From: SAR116 cluster bacterium AG-390-L20
GTDB lineage: Bacteria > Pseudomonadota > Alphaproteobacteria > Puniceispirillales > Marisalimonadaceae
Assembly (NCBI GenBank): GCA_003278095.1
Contig: QCHB01000004.1
Location: 62,001-126,000 of the forward strand
Length of the DNA: 64,000 bases
Direction: 5' to 3'
The position numbers and the translations under genes were made by a program. This document shows, in pieces, positions 7,608 to 17,084 of the stretch. The notes under the pieces are model-generated. The model saw only the letters and a list, made by a program, of their open reading frames with translations, was not told the origin of the DNA and searched no databases. Positions within the stretch are counted from its first letter, which is position 1, and each line of letters opens with the position of its first letter.

Positions 7608-9550
7608 TCCCAGAAATAGGACATATATTTCTTATAATCACCTTTGTTGCAACAATCATGCAGATATTATTTTGGATATATAATATCAAATCATTTGATG
7701 GGTTTACAGTTCATATTCTTAAAAGGAGTGCCTTAATAAATTTTTTATTTATTTTGTCATCTTTCTTTATTTTAACTTATAGTTTTATTATCTCAGATTT
7801 TTCGTTGCTACTTGTTTCAAATAATTCACACTCGCTCAAACCCTTAATATATAAAATTAGTGGTGTTTGGGGAAATCATGAAGGCTCTCTATTACTTTGG
7901 GTATTGATTTTATCCACATTTACTTTTCTAATTTCAATAAAAAATTCTAGTATGAACTCCAAACTTCTATCCTCAATAATAGGCGTGCAAACGATAATAT
8001 TATGCCTTTTCTTAGCTTTTATTCTATTCACTTCTAACCCATTTGAAAGAGTTCAACTACTGCCTTTAGATGGACGGGGATTAAACCCGCTACTTCAAGA
8101 CCCAGGATTAGCCTTACATCCACCTATGCTATATGTTGGTTATGTAGGTTTATCAGTTTCATTTTCGTTTGCAGTTGGTGCTCTAATTACAGGTCAAATA
8201 AATAAAGAATGGGCTCAGCAAATGATGCCATGGATAACAATTGCTTGGTCTGCTCTAACAATTGGCATAGCCTTGGGAAGTTGGTGGGCTTATTACGAAT
8301 TAGGATGGGGTGGATGGTGGTTTTGGGATCCAGTTGAAAATGCGTCATTTATGCCTTGGTTAATTGCAACTGCTTTATTACATTCAGTAAGAGTATTAGA
8401 AAAAAAACTTGTATTAATTAATTGGATCATTCTTTTATCAATCTTAGCTTTTTCATTTTCGCTACTTGGAACTTTTATTGTTAGGTCTGGTTTACTAACC
8501 TCAGTTCATGCATTTGCATCAGACCCATCTAGAGGAGTTTTTATTTTGATTATATTGGCAATTGCCATAGGTGGTCCATTAATTTTGTATGCTTTGAAAA
8601 GTTCGTCATTCAAAGAACATAAAGTACAATTTAATTTGATGAGTAAAGAAAGCGCTATTTTAATAAATAATTTATTTCTGACTACAGCAACAGCTACTGT
8701 CCTAATTGGAACTTTATACCCTCTATTTTTAGATGCATTTAATGGTAATAAAATTTCTATTGGGCCCGCCTACTATAATGCAACCTTTGCTCCAATTATG
8801 GCTCCAGTGGTTTTTTTAATGGCAATTGCCCCCTTGTTAAATTGGAACCAAACTAAAAACAAGAATTTATCCAAAAAATTAATTTTTCTTATTATAACAA
8901 CATTCTTAGGTATGATATGTTTATATATGATTGAACAATCATCATTATTCGCAGTTATATGCGGCTCACTTTCTATTTGGCTTTTTAGTGGTGTAGTAAC
9001 TGATATTATTTCTAAAATAAAAGAATCCAAAATTAAATTTAATAAATTTAGCCAGTTTTTTTTCTTTATATCAAAAATAAATCTTGGAATTCATTTTGCG
9101 CATATAGGAGTTGCAGTATTTTTAGCTGGTGTGACGGGAGAGCAGTTTTTTAAAACGGAATATAATGGAAGAAAAAATATAGGAGATGTTTTTAATGTCG
9201 GAAATCAATCATTAGAATTTAAAAAGATAGAAATGCTAGACGGTCCTAATTATAGATCTCAAACTGCAACCTTTAATCTACTAAACGATGGTAAGATTAT
9301 TAATAAACTAAAACCAGAAAAACGTTTTTACCCGACAGAAAAAAGTCAAACAACAGAGGCTGCAATCTTAACTGGTTTTTTAGGCGATACATATCTAGTA
9401 CTGGGAGATGGTAATAAAGAAATTGGTTGGTCAATTAGAGTTTATTTTAATCCTTTAGTTTCATGGATTTGGGGAGGTGCTTGCCTAATGGCTTTAGGTG
9501 GATTGGTATCAATTTTACAAAATAGAAAATCTAGAAAAATAATAAATTAA
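7604..9550 (+). CDS. ccmF: Cytochrome c heme lyase subunit CcmF
   Basis: A large polytopic protein that ligates heme to apocytochrome c together with CcmH and CcmI. The tryptophan-rich motif GWGGWWFWDPVENASFMPWL is unmistakable, with about 14-15 membrane helices and conserved histidines in the flanking loops. An upstream in-frame GTG at 7583 would give 655 residues. I prefer the ATG at 7604 (648 residues) because it overlaps the ccmE stop as ATGA, follows a purine-rich GGGGAAAAG stretch, and begins with the usual hydrophobic MIPEIGHIFL. It is six bases from ccmG. Confidence 0.94.
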   Translation: MIPEIGHIFLIITFVATIMQILFWIYNIKSFDGFTVHILKRSALINFLFILSSFFILTYSFIISDFSLLLVSNNSHSLKPLIYKISGVWGNHEGSLLLWVLILSTFTFLISIKNSSMNSKLLSSIIGVQTIILCLFLAFILFTSNPFERVQLLPLDGRGLNPLLQDPGLALHPPMLYVGYVGLSVSFSFAVGALITGQINKEWAQQMMPWITIAWSALTIGIALGSWWAYYELGWGGWWFWDPVENASFMPWLIATALLHSVRVLEKKLVLINWIILLSILAFSFSLLGTFIVRSGLLTSVHAFASDPSRGVFILIILAIAIGGPLILYALKSSSFKEHKVQFNLMSKESAILINNLFLTTATATVLIGTLYPLFLDAFNGNKISIGPAYYNATFAPIMAPVVFLMAIAPLLNWNQTKNKNLSKKLIFLIITTFLGMICLYMIEQSSLFAVICGSLSIWLFSGVVTDIISKIKESKIKFNKFSQFFFFISKINLGIHFAHIGVAVFLAGVTGEQFFKTEYNGRKNIGDVFNVGNQSLEFKKIEMLDGPNYRSQTATFNLLNDGKIINKLKPEKRFYPTEKSQTTEAAILTGFLGDTYLVLGDGNKEIGWSIRVYFNPLVSWIWGGACLMALGGLVSILQNRKSRKIIN

Positions 9551-9555
9551 AAGAT

Positions 9556-10116
9556 ATGAAAAATAATTTCTCAATTTTAAAAACTTTACCACTCACATTC
9601 TTTTTATTAATATTTTTTATTTCGGCATTAGTACTATATCAACTGAAAAATGAACCCAAAAAAGTACAATCTATCAAATCACAATTAATTGGTAAAAATA
9701 TTCCTGAAATATTAATCCCAGAAGTTAAATATTTTGGATCATTAAATCAAAAACAAAATCTAAATTTCAAAAATTTTGAAAATCAAATATTTGCTGTAAA
9801 CTTTTTTGCATCTTGGTGTGCTCCGTGCAGAATAGAAGTACCAATTATGGAAGAATTAAGTAAAATTATACCTGTAGTTGGTGTTGCTTATAAGGATAAA
9901 TTTATAGATACAAAAAAATTTTTAACAGAATTTGGCAACCCTTATAAAAATGTTGGGCTTGATGATTATGGCAAAGTCGCAATTGAATGGGGCGTGTATG
10001 GAGTACCTGAAACATTTTTAATTAATAAAAAAGGTAAAATTATTTATCGTCACGCTGGTCCATTATTATATAATAGTTTCAAGTTTGAAGTTTTACCTTT
10101 AATACAAGAAAATTAA
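9556..10116 (+). CDS. ccmG: Thiol:disulfide interchange protein CcmG/DsbE
   Basis: A 186-residue membrane-anchored periplasmic thioredoxin-fold protein that reduces the CXXCH cysteines of apocytochrome c before heme attachment. It has an N-terminal signal anchor (about residues 11-29), the active site WCAPC near residue 92 with FFASW before it, and the cis-proline loop GVYGVPETFLI near 150-160, which carries the acidic residue typical of CcmG. Length is normal. It lies between ccmF and ccmH with gaps under ten bases. Its electron donor may be the DsbD-like protein encoded at 36.6-38.6 kb. Confidence 0.93.
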   Translation: MKNNFSILKTLPLTFFLLIFFISALVLYQLKNEPKKVQSIKSQLIGKNIPEILIPEVKYFGSLNQKQNLNFKNFENQIFAVNFFASWCAPCRIEVPIMEELSKIIPVVGVAYKDKFIDTKKFLTEFGNPYKNVGLDDYGKVAIEWGVYGVPETFLINKKGKIIYRHAGPLLYNSFKFEVLPLIQEN

Positions 10117-10119
10117 AAA

Positions 10120-10515
10120 ATGTTTAGAAATATAAAAATATTCCTGTTTTGTTTGGTTTTATCAATATTTCAGAATAATTTATTAGCTGACATAAATAGT
10201 CCCCATGAAGATTTTATTATAAAAAAGACAAGGGAAATTTCTCAAAATATTAAATGCCTTGTTTGTCAAAATCAAAGTATTGATGATTCTAATTCAGAAA
10301 TAGCTAAGGACTTAAAAGTCTTAATAAAAAATAAATTACAAGACGGAATAAGTGATGAAGAAATATATAATTTTTTGAGAGACCGATATGGGGATTCTAT
10401 TTTGTTAAAACCACCATTAAAAACAAATACAATTTTATTATGGTTTTTACCTTTTATAATTTTAGCTTTTGGTTCGTTTTTTGTTATAAGATTTTTAAAA
10501 TCTAATTATAAATAA
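10120..10515 (+). CDS. ccmH: Cytochrome c-type biogenesis protein CcmH
   Basis: A 131-residue CcmH/CycL protein. It has a cleavable signal peptide (about residues 1-24), the LVCQNQSIDDSNS segment with the CXXC active site (CLVC near residue 46), and a C-terminal membrane helix (about 107-125). It handles the disulfide of apocytochrome c with CcmG. It is the short form, without the TPR domain fused in E. coli CcmH; that domain is supplied by the next gene, ccmI. Confidence 0.94.
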   Translation: MFRNIKIFLFCLVLSIFQNNLLADINSPHEDFIIKKTREISQNIKCLVCQNQSIDDSNSEIAKDLKVLIKNKLQDGISDEEIYNFLRDRYGDSILLKPPLKTNTILLWFLPFIILAFGSFFVIRFLKSNYK

Positions 10516-10529
10516 AAGAGCCTTACACA

Positions 10530-11747
10530 ATGCTATTTATTATAATCTTTACTTTAACTCTTCTATTAACAATTTATATTTTTAAAAGTTTATCTAATGA
10601 AAATTTAACTCTAAAGATTGAGTTAAGGCCAAAATCAAAAAAACTTTTTTTTTATATTGGGGGGATATCTCTTTTTTTACTTAGTTCCATTCTCTACTAT
10701 GAGTTAGGAAGCCCCTTTATAGACATGAATAAACTCCATACGGCTAAGGAAAAACTTTTAAAAGAAAATATCATTCAAGACAAAAATAGAAAACATGATT
10801 TAAAGATATTTGAAGAATTGGTCTCTAAGTCTAAGGAAAGTCCCAATAATATTAATATACTTCTAGACTTGGCCGCAACCGCATCAAGAATTAACAAGAT
10901 TGATGTTGAAATTTCAACACTGACTAGAATTTTATCTATTAAAAATTCACCAAGATTAAAATCTTTACTCGCTCAAGCAATTGTAAGAAAGGCTAATGGT
11001 CAAGTGACATCAAAAGCACAAATGTTAATCAATGAAGCATTATCTGAAAACCCAATGGACCCAGGAGCAAATTTCTTAAATGGATTATTACAATCACAAA
11101 TTGGAAATGAAAAAAAGGCATTTGAAATATGGACAAAATTATATAGAAACACTTCCAGCGATGATGCTTGGGAAAAAGATCTTGAAACTAATATTCGTTC
11201 GGCTGCGAGAAATTTGGGTATTTCTGAGCAAGTTTTAAACAAAAGTCTTAAAAAAAATTTAAATATTAATTCTCCGATTACTAGTGAAATTTTAAATTTA
11301 AACGAGAAGGATCAAAAAATCAGGATTAACCAAATGGTCGAACAACTTGCATCTCGCTTAACAAAAAACAAAGAAGATTTAGATGGCTGGGTTAAATTAT
11401 ACAAATCATATAAAGTTCTTAATAGTATGGATAAAGCTATAAATGCATTACGCACTACAATAGAAATTAGCCCTCAAAATCTGATTCTTAAAAAAACACT
11501 TTTAAAAGAATTACTACCTCCTCAAAAAGACCCAAACTTCACCCCCGAGATAGACAGGCTTGTTAATGAGATATTAGATAGCGAGCCTGATAACATAAAT
11601 GCTCTATTTTTTAGAGGTTTGAAGGCTTTTAAAACAGGTGAAGATAAAATAGCAATCGATACTTGGACTATATTGTTAAGTCAACTTCCACCAAAGTCCC
11701 AAATGGCTCTTGAACTTTCGAAAAAACTAGAGAGTATTAAAAAATAG
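10530..11747 (+). CDS. ccmI: Cytochrome c biogenesis protein CcmI (CycH, TPR)
   Basis: A 405-residue protein with two N-terminal membrane segments (about residues 1-18 and 38-56) and a long alpha-helical C-terminal region with TPR-like repeats. It acts as the apocytochrome c chaperone in the CcmFHI ligation complex. The sequence is divergent, as is usual for CcmI, but position after ccmH, membrane topology and the repeats support it. It ends the ccm operon and converges on the septation protein A gene, with one base between the two stops, so there is no room for a conventional terminator. Confidence 0.88.
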   Translation: MLFIIIFTLTLLLTIYIFKSLSNENLTLKIELRPKSKKLFFYIGGISLFLLSSILYYELGSPFIDMNKLHTAKEKLLKENIIQDKNRKHDLKIFEELVSKSKESPNNINILLDLAATASRINKIDVEISTLTRILSIKNSPRLKSLLAQAIVRKANGQVTSKAQMLINEALSENPMDPGANFLNGLLQSQIGNEKKAFEIWTKLYRNTSSDDAWEKDLETNIRSAARNLGISEQVLNKSLKKNLNINSPITSEILNLNEKDQKIRINQMVEQLASRLTKNKEDLDGWVKLYKSYKVLNSMDKAINALRTTIEISPQNLILKKTLLKELLPPQKDPNFTPEIDRLVNEILDSEPDNINALFFRGLKAFKTGEDKIAIDTWTILLSQLPPKSQMALELSKKLESIKK

Positions 11748-11748
11748 G

Positions 11749-12312
11749 TTAGTCTTTTTTAATCTGATGTTTTTGCATTATTGGTAATGATAGTAGACCG
11801 AAACCAAGAGACAAAACTGGAATACCAAAGGCTTTAAAAGAGACCCATTGATCAGTCGTTAAATTACGCCAAGCTATTTCATTAGCGATAGCCATGATAA
11901 TAAACATGCCAACCCATAACCAAGTCAGCTTGTTCCAACCTTCTAAATCTAAATTTACTGCAGATTTCATAATAGCAGCCAAAGGATTTTTACCTAAAAT
12001 TTTTCCTGATGCAAGGATGCCGGCTATGATTATAGACACAATAGTGGGTTTTATCTTTATAAAAAACTCATCATCAAAAAAAATTGTTAATCCACCAAAA
12101 AAAACAACTGCAACACATCCAGCTGCAGCCATCATTGGTATATTTTTAAACCAATACCATGACAGAATAAGAGAAAACAGAGTACTTACAACTAAAACTG
12201 CCGTACCTGCCATTATCCCATAAAAATAATTTACTCCAAAAAACAACAATAAAGGTCCCATTTCTAATATAGACCTATATCCCTCTTTTTTATTAACTTC
12301 TTCCAACTGCAA
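11749..12312 (-). CDS. yciB: Septation protein A family membrane protein
   Basis: A 187-residue inner-membrane protein of the YciB/IspZ family. It shows about five hydrophobic segments and family features such as the N-terminal LEMGPLLLFFGVNYFYG and the later NLDLEGWNKLTWLWVGMF, followed by NEIAWR. The family is linked to envelope synthesis and septation in other bacteria; the biochemical role is not settled. It lies four bases downstream of dusA on the same strand and may be translated from the same transcript. Confidence 0.9.
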   Translation of the reverse strand: MQLEEVNKKEGYRSILEMGPLLLFFGVNYFYGIMAGTAVLVVSTLFSLILSWYWFKNIPMMAAAGCVAVVFFGGLTIFFDDEFFIKIKPTIVSIIIAGILASGKILGKNPLAAIMKSAVNLDLEGWNKLTWLWVGMFIIMAIANEIAWRNLTTDQWVSFKAFGIPVLSLGFGLLSLPIMQKHQIKKD

Positions 12313-12316
12313 CCTC

Positions 12317-13321
12317 CTAGGCTAAAATCAAACTTCTCGTATGTATAAATTCTTCTATATTATCTGTCGCCAACCTTAAAATGTCTCCATTTTTTGAAAA
12401 TCTGGTATCCTCACTTAATACTCGCCTCCATTCTTTAGCACCAGGAAGGGAGTTATACAAACCTAAAATATGTCTTGTAACTGCATGAACACGACCTTCT
12501 TCTTTTTTCATAAACTTATCAATGTAATCTGCCATTTCCATGGCAACTTTATATCTAGATTTGATCTTTTCATCGCTATTAAACACAATTCTATCCATAG
12601 AAGATAATATATATGGATTTTTATATACTTCTCTACCAATCATAAACCCATCTAGTGCAAACTTATTTACTAAATCTTGGCCTTCTTTTATAGATTTAAT
12701 ACCGCCATTAATAACAATTTTTAAATCAGGTCTTCTTTTTTTTAATAGTCCAACCCTATTATAATTTAAAGGAGGTATCTCTCTATTTTGTTTTGGACTT
12801 AGACCATTTAAAAGTGCTTTTCTAGCATGGATCACAAACAAATCGATACCATTTTCAGATACTTCATCAATGAATTCATCTAGTCCTTGCACCTCGTGCA
12901 TATCATCAACACCAATCCTACATTTAATAGTTATAGGTATTTGACAATTATTTTTTATAATTTTAACGCATTCAGCAACTAGTTTAGGATTCTTCATTAA
13001 GCATGCACCAAAAGCACCATTCTGCACTCGATTAGATGGACAACCAATATTTAGGTTAATTTTGGAGTAGCCATAATCTTGTCCATACTGCGCAGCCAAG
13101 GCTAATTTTTTAGGATTATTACCTCCTAATTGAAGAACACAAGGTAACTCTTCTTTGTTAAAGTTTAATAATTTATCACGAGGCCCAAATATTATAGCAT
13201 CTGCAGAAATCATTTCGGTATATAAAGTTGAACAATTAGACATAAGTCTAAAAAAATATCTACAATGTTTATCTGTCCATTCCATCATTGGAGCTACAGA
13301 AAATTTTTCGTCAAATGCCAC
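12317..13321 (-). CDS. dusA: tRNA-dihydrouridine synthase A
   Basis: A 334-residue FMN-dependent enzyme that reduces uridine to dihydrouridine in the tRNA D-loop. The family opening SVAPMMEWTDKHCRYF is diagnostic for the DusA subgroup. The catalytic cysteine lies in GCPSNRVQNGAFGACLM (residues about 93-109), and the FMN phosphate loop region VINGGIKS is near 200. Length is typical. It is probably the first gene of a two-gene unit with the septation protein A gene. Confidence 0.95.
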   Translation of the reverse strand: MAFDEKFSVAPMMEWTDKHCRYFFRLMSNCSTLYTEMISADAIIFGPRDKLLNFNKEELPCVLQLGGNNPKKLALAAQYGQDYGYSKINLNIGCPSNRVQNGAFGACLMKNPKLVAECVKIIKNNCQIPITIKCRIGVDDMHEVQGLDEFIDEVSENGIDLFVIHARKALLNGLSPKQNREIPPLNYNRVGLLKKRRPDLKIVINGGIKSIKEGQDLVNKFALDGFMIGREVYKNPYILSSMDRIVFNSDEKIKSRYKVAMEMADYIDKFMKKEEGRVHAVTRHILGLYNSLPGAKEWRRVLSEDTRFSKNGDILRLATDNIEEFIHTRSLILA

Positions 13322-13404
13322 AATACTATCTATTATATATAAAAATCATAATAAGTTATTTACAATATTTAAAAAAAATATCCAACATTTATAAAATTAC
13401 TATA

Positions 13405-14706
13405 TTACCTCTCTTGTGATTTAATGAGGGCGTTTGTTAAATCATTTATTATATCGTCTATGTGCTCGATACCAATTGACAATCTAACATAAGCATCAGA
13501 AACGCCTGATTTAAATTGTTCTTCTTTAGATAACTGACTATGAGTGGTGGAGGCTGGATGTATCGCAAGACTTCTTGAATCACCAATGTTTGCAACGTGA
13601 TAAAACAACCCTAAATTATCTATAAATTTTTTACCTGCATCAATTCCTCCCTTAAGTTCAAAGCCAACCAAACCGCCGAATCCTCCTCTTAAATATTTTT
13701 TAGCGGATAATTTGAAATTTCCTGTTTCTAATTCTGGATATATTACATTATCTACTAAATTATGATTTTTTAAAAAATGTGCAACATTGGAAGCATTTTG
13801 ACAGTGAGCTTTCATGCGCAAAGAAATTGTTTCTAGCCCTTGTAAAATTAAAAAAGCATTAAATGGACTTAATGCTCCCCCAAGATCCCTTAACAATGTG
13901 ACTCTGGCTTTAATGATGTATGCTATAGGGCCTAGGAATTTTGCTGCTTCTACCCAAACAGCGCCTTCATAAGAAGGATCTGGAGTATTTAATGATGGTT
14001 GCCTTTCTTTTCCTGCTCCTTCCCAATCAAAATTACCACCATCTACAATTATTCCCCCTACAGAATTACCATGACCACCGATATATTTAGTCAAAGAATA
14101 AACAACAATAGCTGCCCCGTGGTCAATGGGCTTACAAATAATTGGAGCAGCAGTATTATCAACAATAAGAGGTATACCAAATTTTTTTCCTATGGAACTG
14201 ACTTCTGATATAGGAAACACTTTTAGTTTTGGGTTAGGTAACGTTTCTGCGTAATACGCACGTGTTTTACTATCAGTAGCATCTGCAAAGGCATTTGGAT
14301 TAGACGGATCTACAAATCTTACTTCTATTCCCATATCTTTTAAGGTTTTTGAAAATAAGTTCCATGTTCCTCCATATAAATCAGTTGAACTGACTACATT
14401 ATCCCCTGCTTTTGCAACATTTTGAATTGCGAATGCAGAAGCGGTTTGACCTGATGACAATGCCAAAGCAGCTACACCACCCTCTAAAGCCGCAATCCGT
14501 TTTTCTAAAATATCATTAGTTGGGTTCATGATTCTTGTATAAATATTACCCAATTCAGATAAAGAAAATAAATTTGCTGCTTGGTCAGTATCTTTAAATA
14601 GATAACTAGTAGTTTGATGAATTGGAACAGCCACTGAACCAGTTGTATCATCTGACCTCCAACCAGAGTGCAAGCTAATTGTTTCTGAATATTTTGAATT
14701 TTGCAT
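13405..14706 (-). CDS. metY: O-acetylhomoserine sulfhydrylase (MetY type)
   Basis: A 433-residue PLP enzyme of the Cys/Met metabolism family, probably O-acetyl-L-homoserine sulfhydrylase, which makes homocysteine directly from sulfide. The opening SLHSGWRSDDTTGSVAVPIHQTTSY is typical. The PLP lysine lies in SLTKYIGGHG near residue 206, and length matches MetY rather than the shorter MetB/MetC. The ATG has a GAGGAT ribosome site eight bases upstream. I inspected the 168-base leader for SAM-II or SAM-V riboswitch features and could not recognise one. Confidence 0.9.
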   Translation of the reverse strand: MQNSKYSETISLHSGWRSDDTTGSVAVPIHQTTSYLFKDTDQAANLFSLSELGNIYTRIMNPTNDILEKRIAALEGGVAALALSSGQTASAFAIQNVAKAGDNVVSSTDLYGGTWNLFSKTLKDMGIEVRFVDPSNPNAFADATDSKTRAYYAETLPNPKLKVFPISEVSSIGKKFGIPLIVDNTAAPIICKPIDHGAAIVVYSLTKYIGGHGNSVGGIIVDGGNFDWEGAGKERQPSLNTPDPSYEGAVWVEAAKFLGPIAYIIKARVTLLRDLGGALSPFNAFLILQGLETISLRMKAHCQNASNVAHFLKNHNLVDNVIYPELETGNFKLSAKKYLRGGFGGLVGFELKGGIDAGKKFIDNLGLFYHVANIGDSRSLAIHPASTTHSQLSKEEQFKSGVSDAYVRLSIGIEHIDDIINDLTNALIKSQER

Positions 14707-14874
14707 AGATGGATCCTCAAATATAAAATTTAATAAAAAAGAAAATTGTTCTAATAAGCAATAATTTTTATATGAATTTTTCTTAATTTTTTTTTAAAAC
14801 AAATAAATATAGAAATTTTTTCTTAATAATTATTTATTCATAGAAATTTAATTTTTGGAGACGATAGTACTTTT

Positions 14875-15366
14875 TTAATGATGACTATGTTTGTTCTTTT
14901 TAATGATGTTTATTTTTGCTTTAACAGGCATTTCTAATAATATTGTACCAGCATTTTGAAAAGTAAATATAACTTTATATTTTTTCATAACCTTAAGAGG
15001 CTTAAGTAATTTTATGAACATTATATGAAAACTACCCGGTCTAAAAATTAATTTTGAATTAGCCTTTATAGTTATACCCTTATCCACATGTTTCATTTTC
15101 ATGATGTCATTTTCAACGGTCATATTGTGTAATTCGGTTTTTTCTGAAAAATGTGATACTAAATGAATTAAGTGTTCATCTTTTTTATTTGTATTTTCAA
15201 TTGTCAGATAACCTGAAGTTATTTTTTGATTAGCAAATACTTCATTAATCTTAAGATCAGAAAAGACCAAACCATTAATACTAATTGTTTCTGAAAAACA
15301 AGTTGAAGATATTGTAAATAAAATAACCAGAAATAAAATTTTATGAATATAACGAAATAGAGACAT
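14875..15366 (-). CDS. PCuAC-type periplasmic copper chaperone
   Basis: A 163-residue secreted protein with an N-terminal signal peptide (about residues 1-26) and a cupredoxin-like PCu(A)C domain. The copper ligands fit the family pattern of His, two Met and a second His-x-Met: HNM near residue 77, M in DIMKMKH near 88, and HIM near 111. The C-terminus ends in a His-rich tail (KNKHSHH), which could add metal binding. The family delivers Cu(I) to the CuA centre of cytochrome c oxidase, so it probably serves the cta genes located 30 kb away. It stands alone here. Confidence 0.88.
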   Translation of the reverse strand: MSLFRYIHKILFLVILFTISSTCFSETISINGLVFSDLKINEVFANQKITSGYLTIENTNKKDEHLIHLVSHFSEKTELHNMTVENDIMKMKHVDKGITIKANSKLIFRPGSFHIMFIKLLKPLKVMKKYKVIFTFQNAGTILLEMPVKAKINIIKKNKHSHH

Positions 15367-15452
15367 AGATTTTTATCCATAACTAGGTTAATTTATGCTA
15401 TAAATCTTTGTTACGTTGATGTCAAACTCTACATAGGTAATAAAACAGTTGC

Positions 15453-16958
15453 ATGCAATTATCCCAAAACCCAATTACAAAAATCATTAATGATAAGTTA
15501 AAATCCAAGGATTGTACCAATCTAAGTAATCTTATTTTTGATCAACAACGAATTGCTGAGTTTCAGTTTGAATTTCAAAGTCTTAAAGTAGATATAACAA
15601 GACAGAACCTAGACAAAGAAATTAAAGATGATCTAATTAATCTTGCTAAGAAAGCAAATATTAAGTCAAAAATTAAAAGAATGATGTCAGGAGCAAAAAT
15701 AAATTGCTCCGAAAACCGGTCTGTTGATCATTTCAATCTTAGAAAAAAAGAACGTTTTGAAACAAAAGAATGGAAAAATCTTATTAATTTTACAAAAATA
15801 ATTTTAAATAAAAAATCATTCAAAAGTATTGTAAATGTTGGCATTGGTGGATCTGACTTAGGACCATTAATGGTTAATCAAGCACTAAAAAGTTTTTATA
15901 AAGGACCTAAGGTTTTTTATATCTCAAATATTGACCCAATAAATCTAATTGAAGTATTTGAGAAATGTGACCCTAAAACTACTTTATTTATAATAACGTC
16001 TAAAAGCTTTGGAACTCTTGAAACTCTTGAAAATGCAAAAATTATACATAATTGGCTCACAGATAGTAACGTTAGTTTGAATGATGCAATGGTGGCTGTT
16101 ACTTCATCTGAAAAAAAAGCTAGGGAATGGGGATTTAAAAAATCTAATATTTTTCATATTTCAGAAAATATCGGAGGAAGATACTCATTATGGTCTTCAG
16201 TAGGAATGTCTATTTTATGTGGTTTAGGAGAAGATAACTACAAGAAATTTTTGAATGGCGCCCAAATAATGGATCAACATTTTGTTAATGAGGAAATTGA
16301 GAGCAATATACCTGTTATTTTAGCTTTACTTAGAATATGGAATCGTAATTTTTTGAATCGAAATAACCACTGTATAGTTCCATATACTGACAGTCTTTCA
16401 AAATTGCCCGCCTGGGCACAACAGTTAGAAATGGAAAGTAATGGGAAAAGTGTTGATGTAGAAGGTCAACCTTTACAAATGCCAGCAAGTCCAATTATTT
16501 GGGGAGAAGTGGGTACTAATGCTCAGCATAGTTTTTTTCAATTTTTACACCAAGGCTTGGAAACCACCCCTTTAGATATACTTATACCTCGTAAGCCAAT
16601 AAAAGACACAAAATTTAGTCATATTATTAGTAATCATAAACATTTAGTTATAAATGCAATTGCTCAAGCAGAAGCGTTAGCTATTGGCTCAGTAGATTTA
16701 ACTAATGCAAATAAAAACTTTCCAGGAAATCGGCCATCTACAATTATAAGTTGGGATGAAAATAATCCATTTTCCATTGGAATGTTAATTTCGCTATATG
16801 AAAACATTACAATCGCATCTGGATTTTTATGGAACATTAATAGTTTTGACCAGTGGGGAGTAGAGCTTGGTAAAAGTACCGCTAATAAAATTTCTAATGA
16901 TGACGGGTATGAAGAATTAAGTCCCTCTGCCAGGGAATTTTTACAAAAGCAAGTATAG
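15453..16958 (+). CDS. pgi: Glucose-6-phosphate isomerase
   Basis: A 501-residue phosphoglucose isomerase, interconverting glucose 6-phosphate and fructose 6-phosphate. The phosphate-binding loop SKSFGTLETL lies near residue 183, IGGRYSLWSSVG near 244, and the catalytic glutamate in QLEMESNGKS near 330. The C-terminal QWGVELGK signature is present. It is slightly shorter than E. coli Pgi (549) but complete. It is divergent from the copper chaperone gene with an 86-base spacer. Confidence 0.95.
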   Translation: MQLSQNPITKIINDKLKSKDCTNLSNLIFDQQRIAEFQFEFQSLKVDITRQNLDKEIKDDLINLAKKANIKSKIKRMMSGAKINCSENRSVDHFNLRKKERFETKEWKNLINFTKIILNKKSFKSIVNVGIGGSDLGPLMVNQALKSFYKGPKVFYISNIDPINLIEVFEKCDPKTTLFIITSKSFGTLETLENAKIIHNWLTDSNVSLNDAMVAVTSSEKKAREWGFKKSNIFHISENIGGRYSLWSSVGMSILCGLGEDNYKKFLNGAQIMDQHFVNEEIESNIPVILALLRIWNRNFLNRNNHCIVPYTDSLSKLPAWAQQLEMESNGKSVDVEGQPLQMPASPIIWGEVGTNAQHSFFQFLHQGLETTPLDILIPRKPIKDTKFSHIISNHKHLVINAIAQAEALAIGSVDLTNANKNFPGNRPSTIISWDENNPFSIGMLISLYENITIASGFLWNINSFDQWGVELGKSTANKISNDDGYEELSPSAREFLQKQV

Positions 16959-17084
16959 AAATAGATTTGTTTTCTTAAAATTTTAAAAATTTACAAATTT
17001 GACTTTTACTTCTAAGAATTAAATTAGCTTTCGAGTATTTATATTTTTATAATAAAATTAGCTTTTATAATAGAGAAAAATAAA

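Noticed and set aside
14707-14874. Possible SAM riboswitch in the metY leader
   Set aside because: metY in alphaproteobacteria is often under SAM-II or SAM-V control, so I read this 168-base leader on the minus strand. It is nearly all A and T and shows none of the conserved stem or pseudoknot sequence I know. Only a GAGGAT ribosome site stands out. A covariance search would be decisive.
17021-17065. Direct repeat AAATTAGCTTT (17021 and 17055) before the acyl-CoA ligase gene
   Set aside because: Two 11-base copies 34 bases apart in very AT-rich DNA can arise by chance, and no promoter elements are placed consistently with them.
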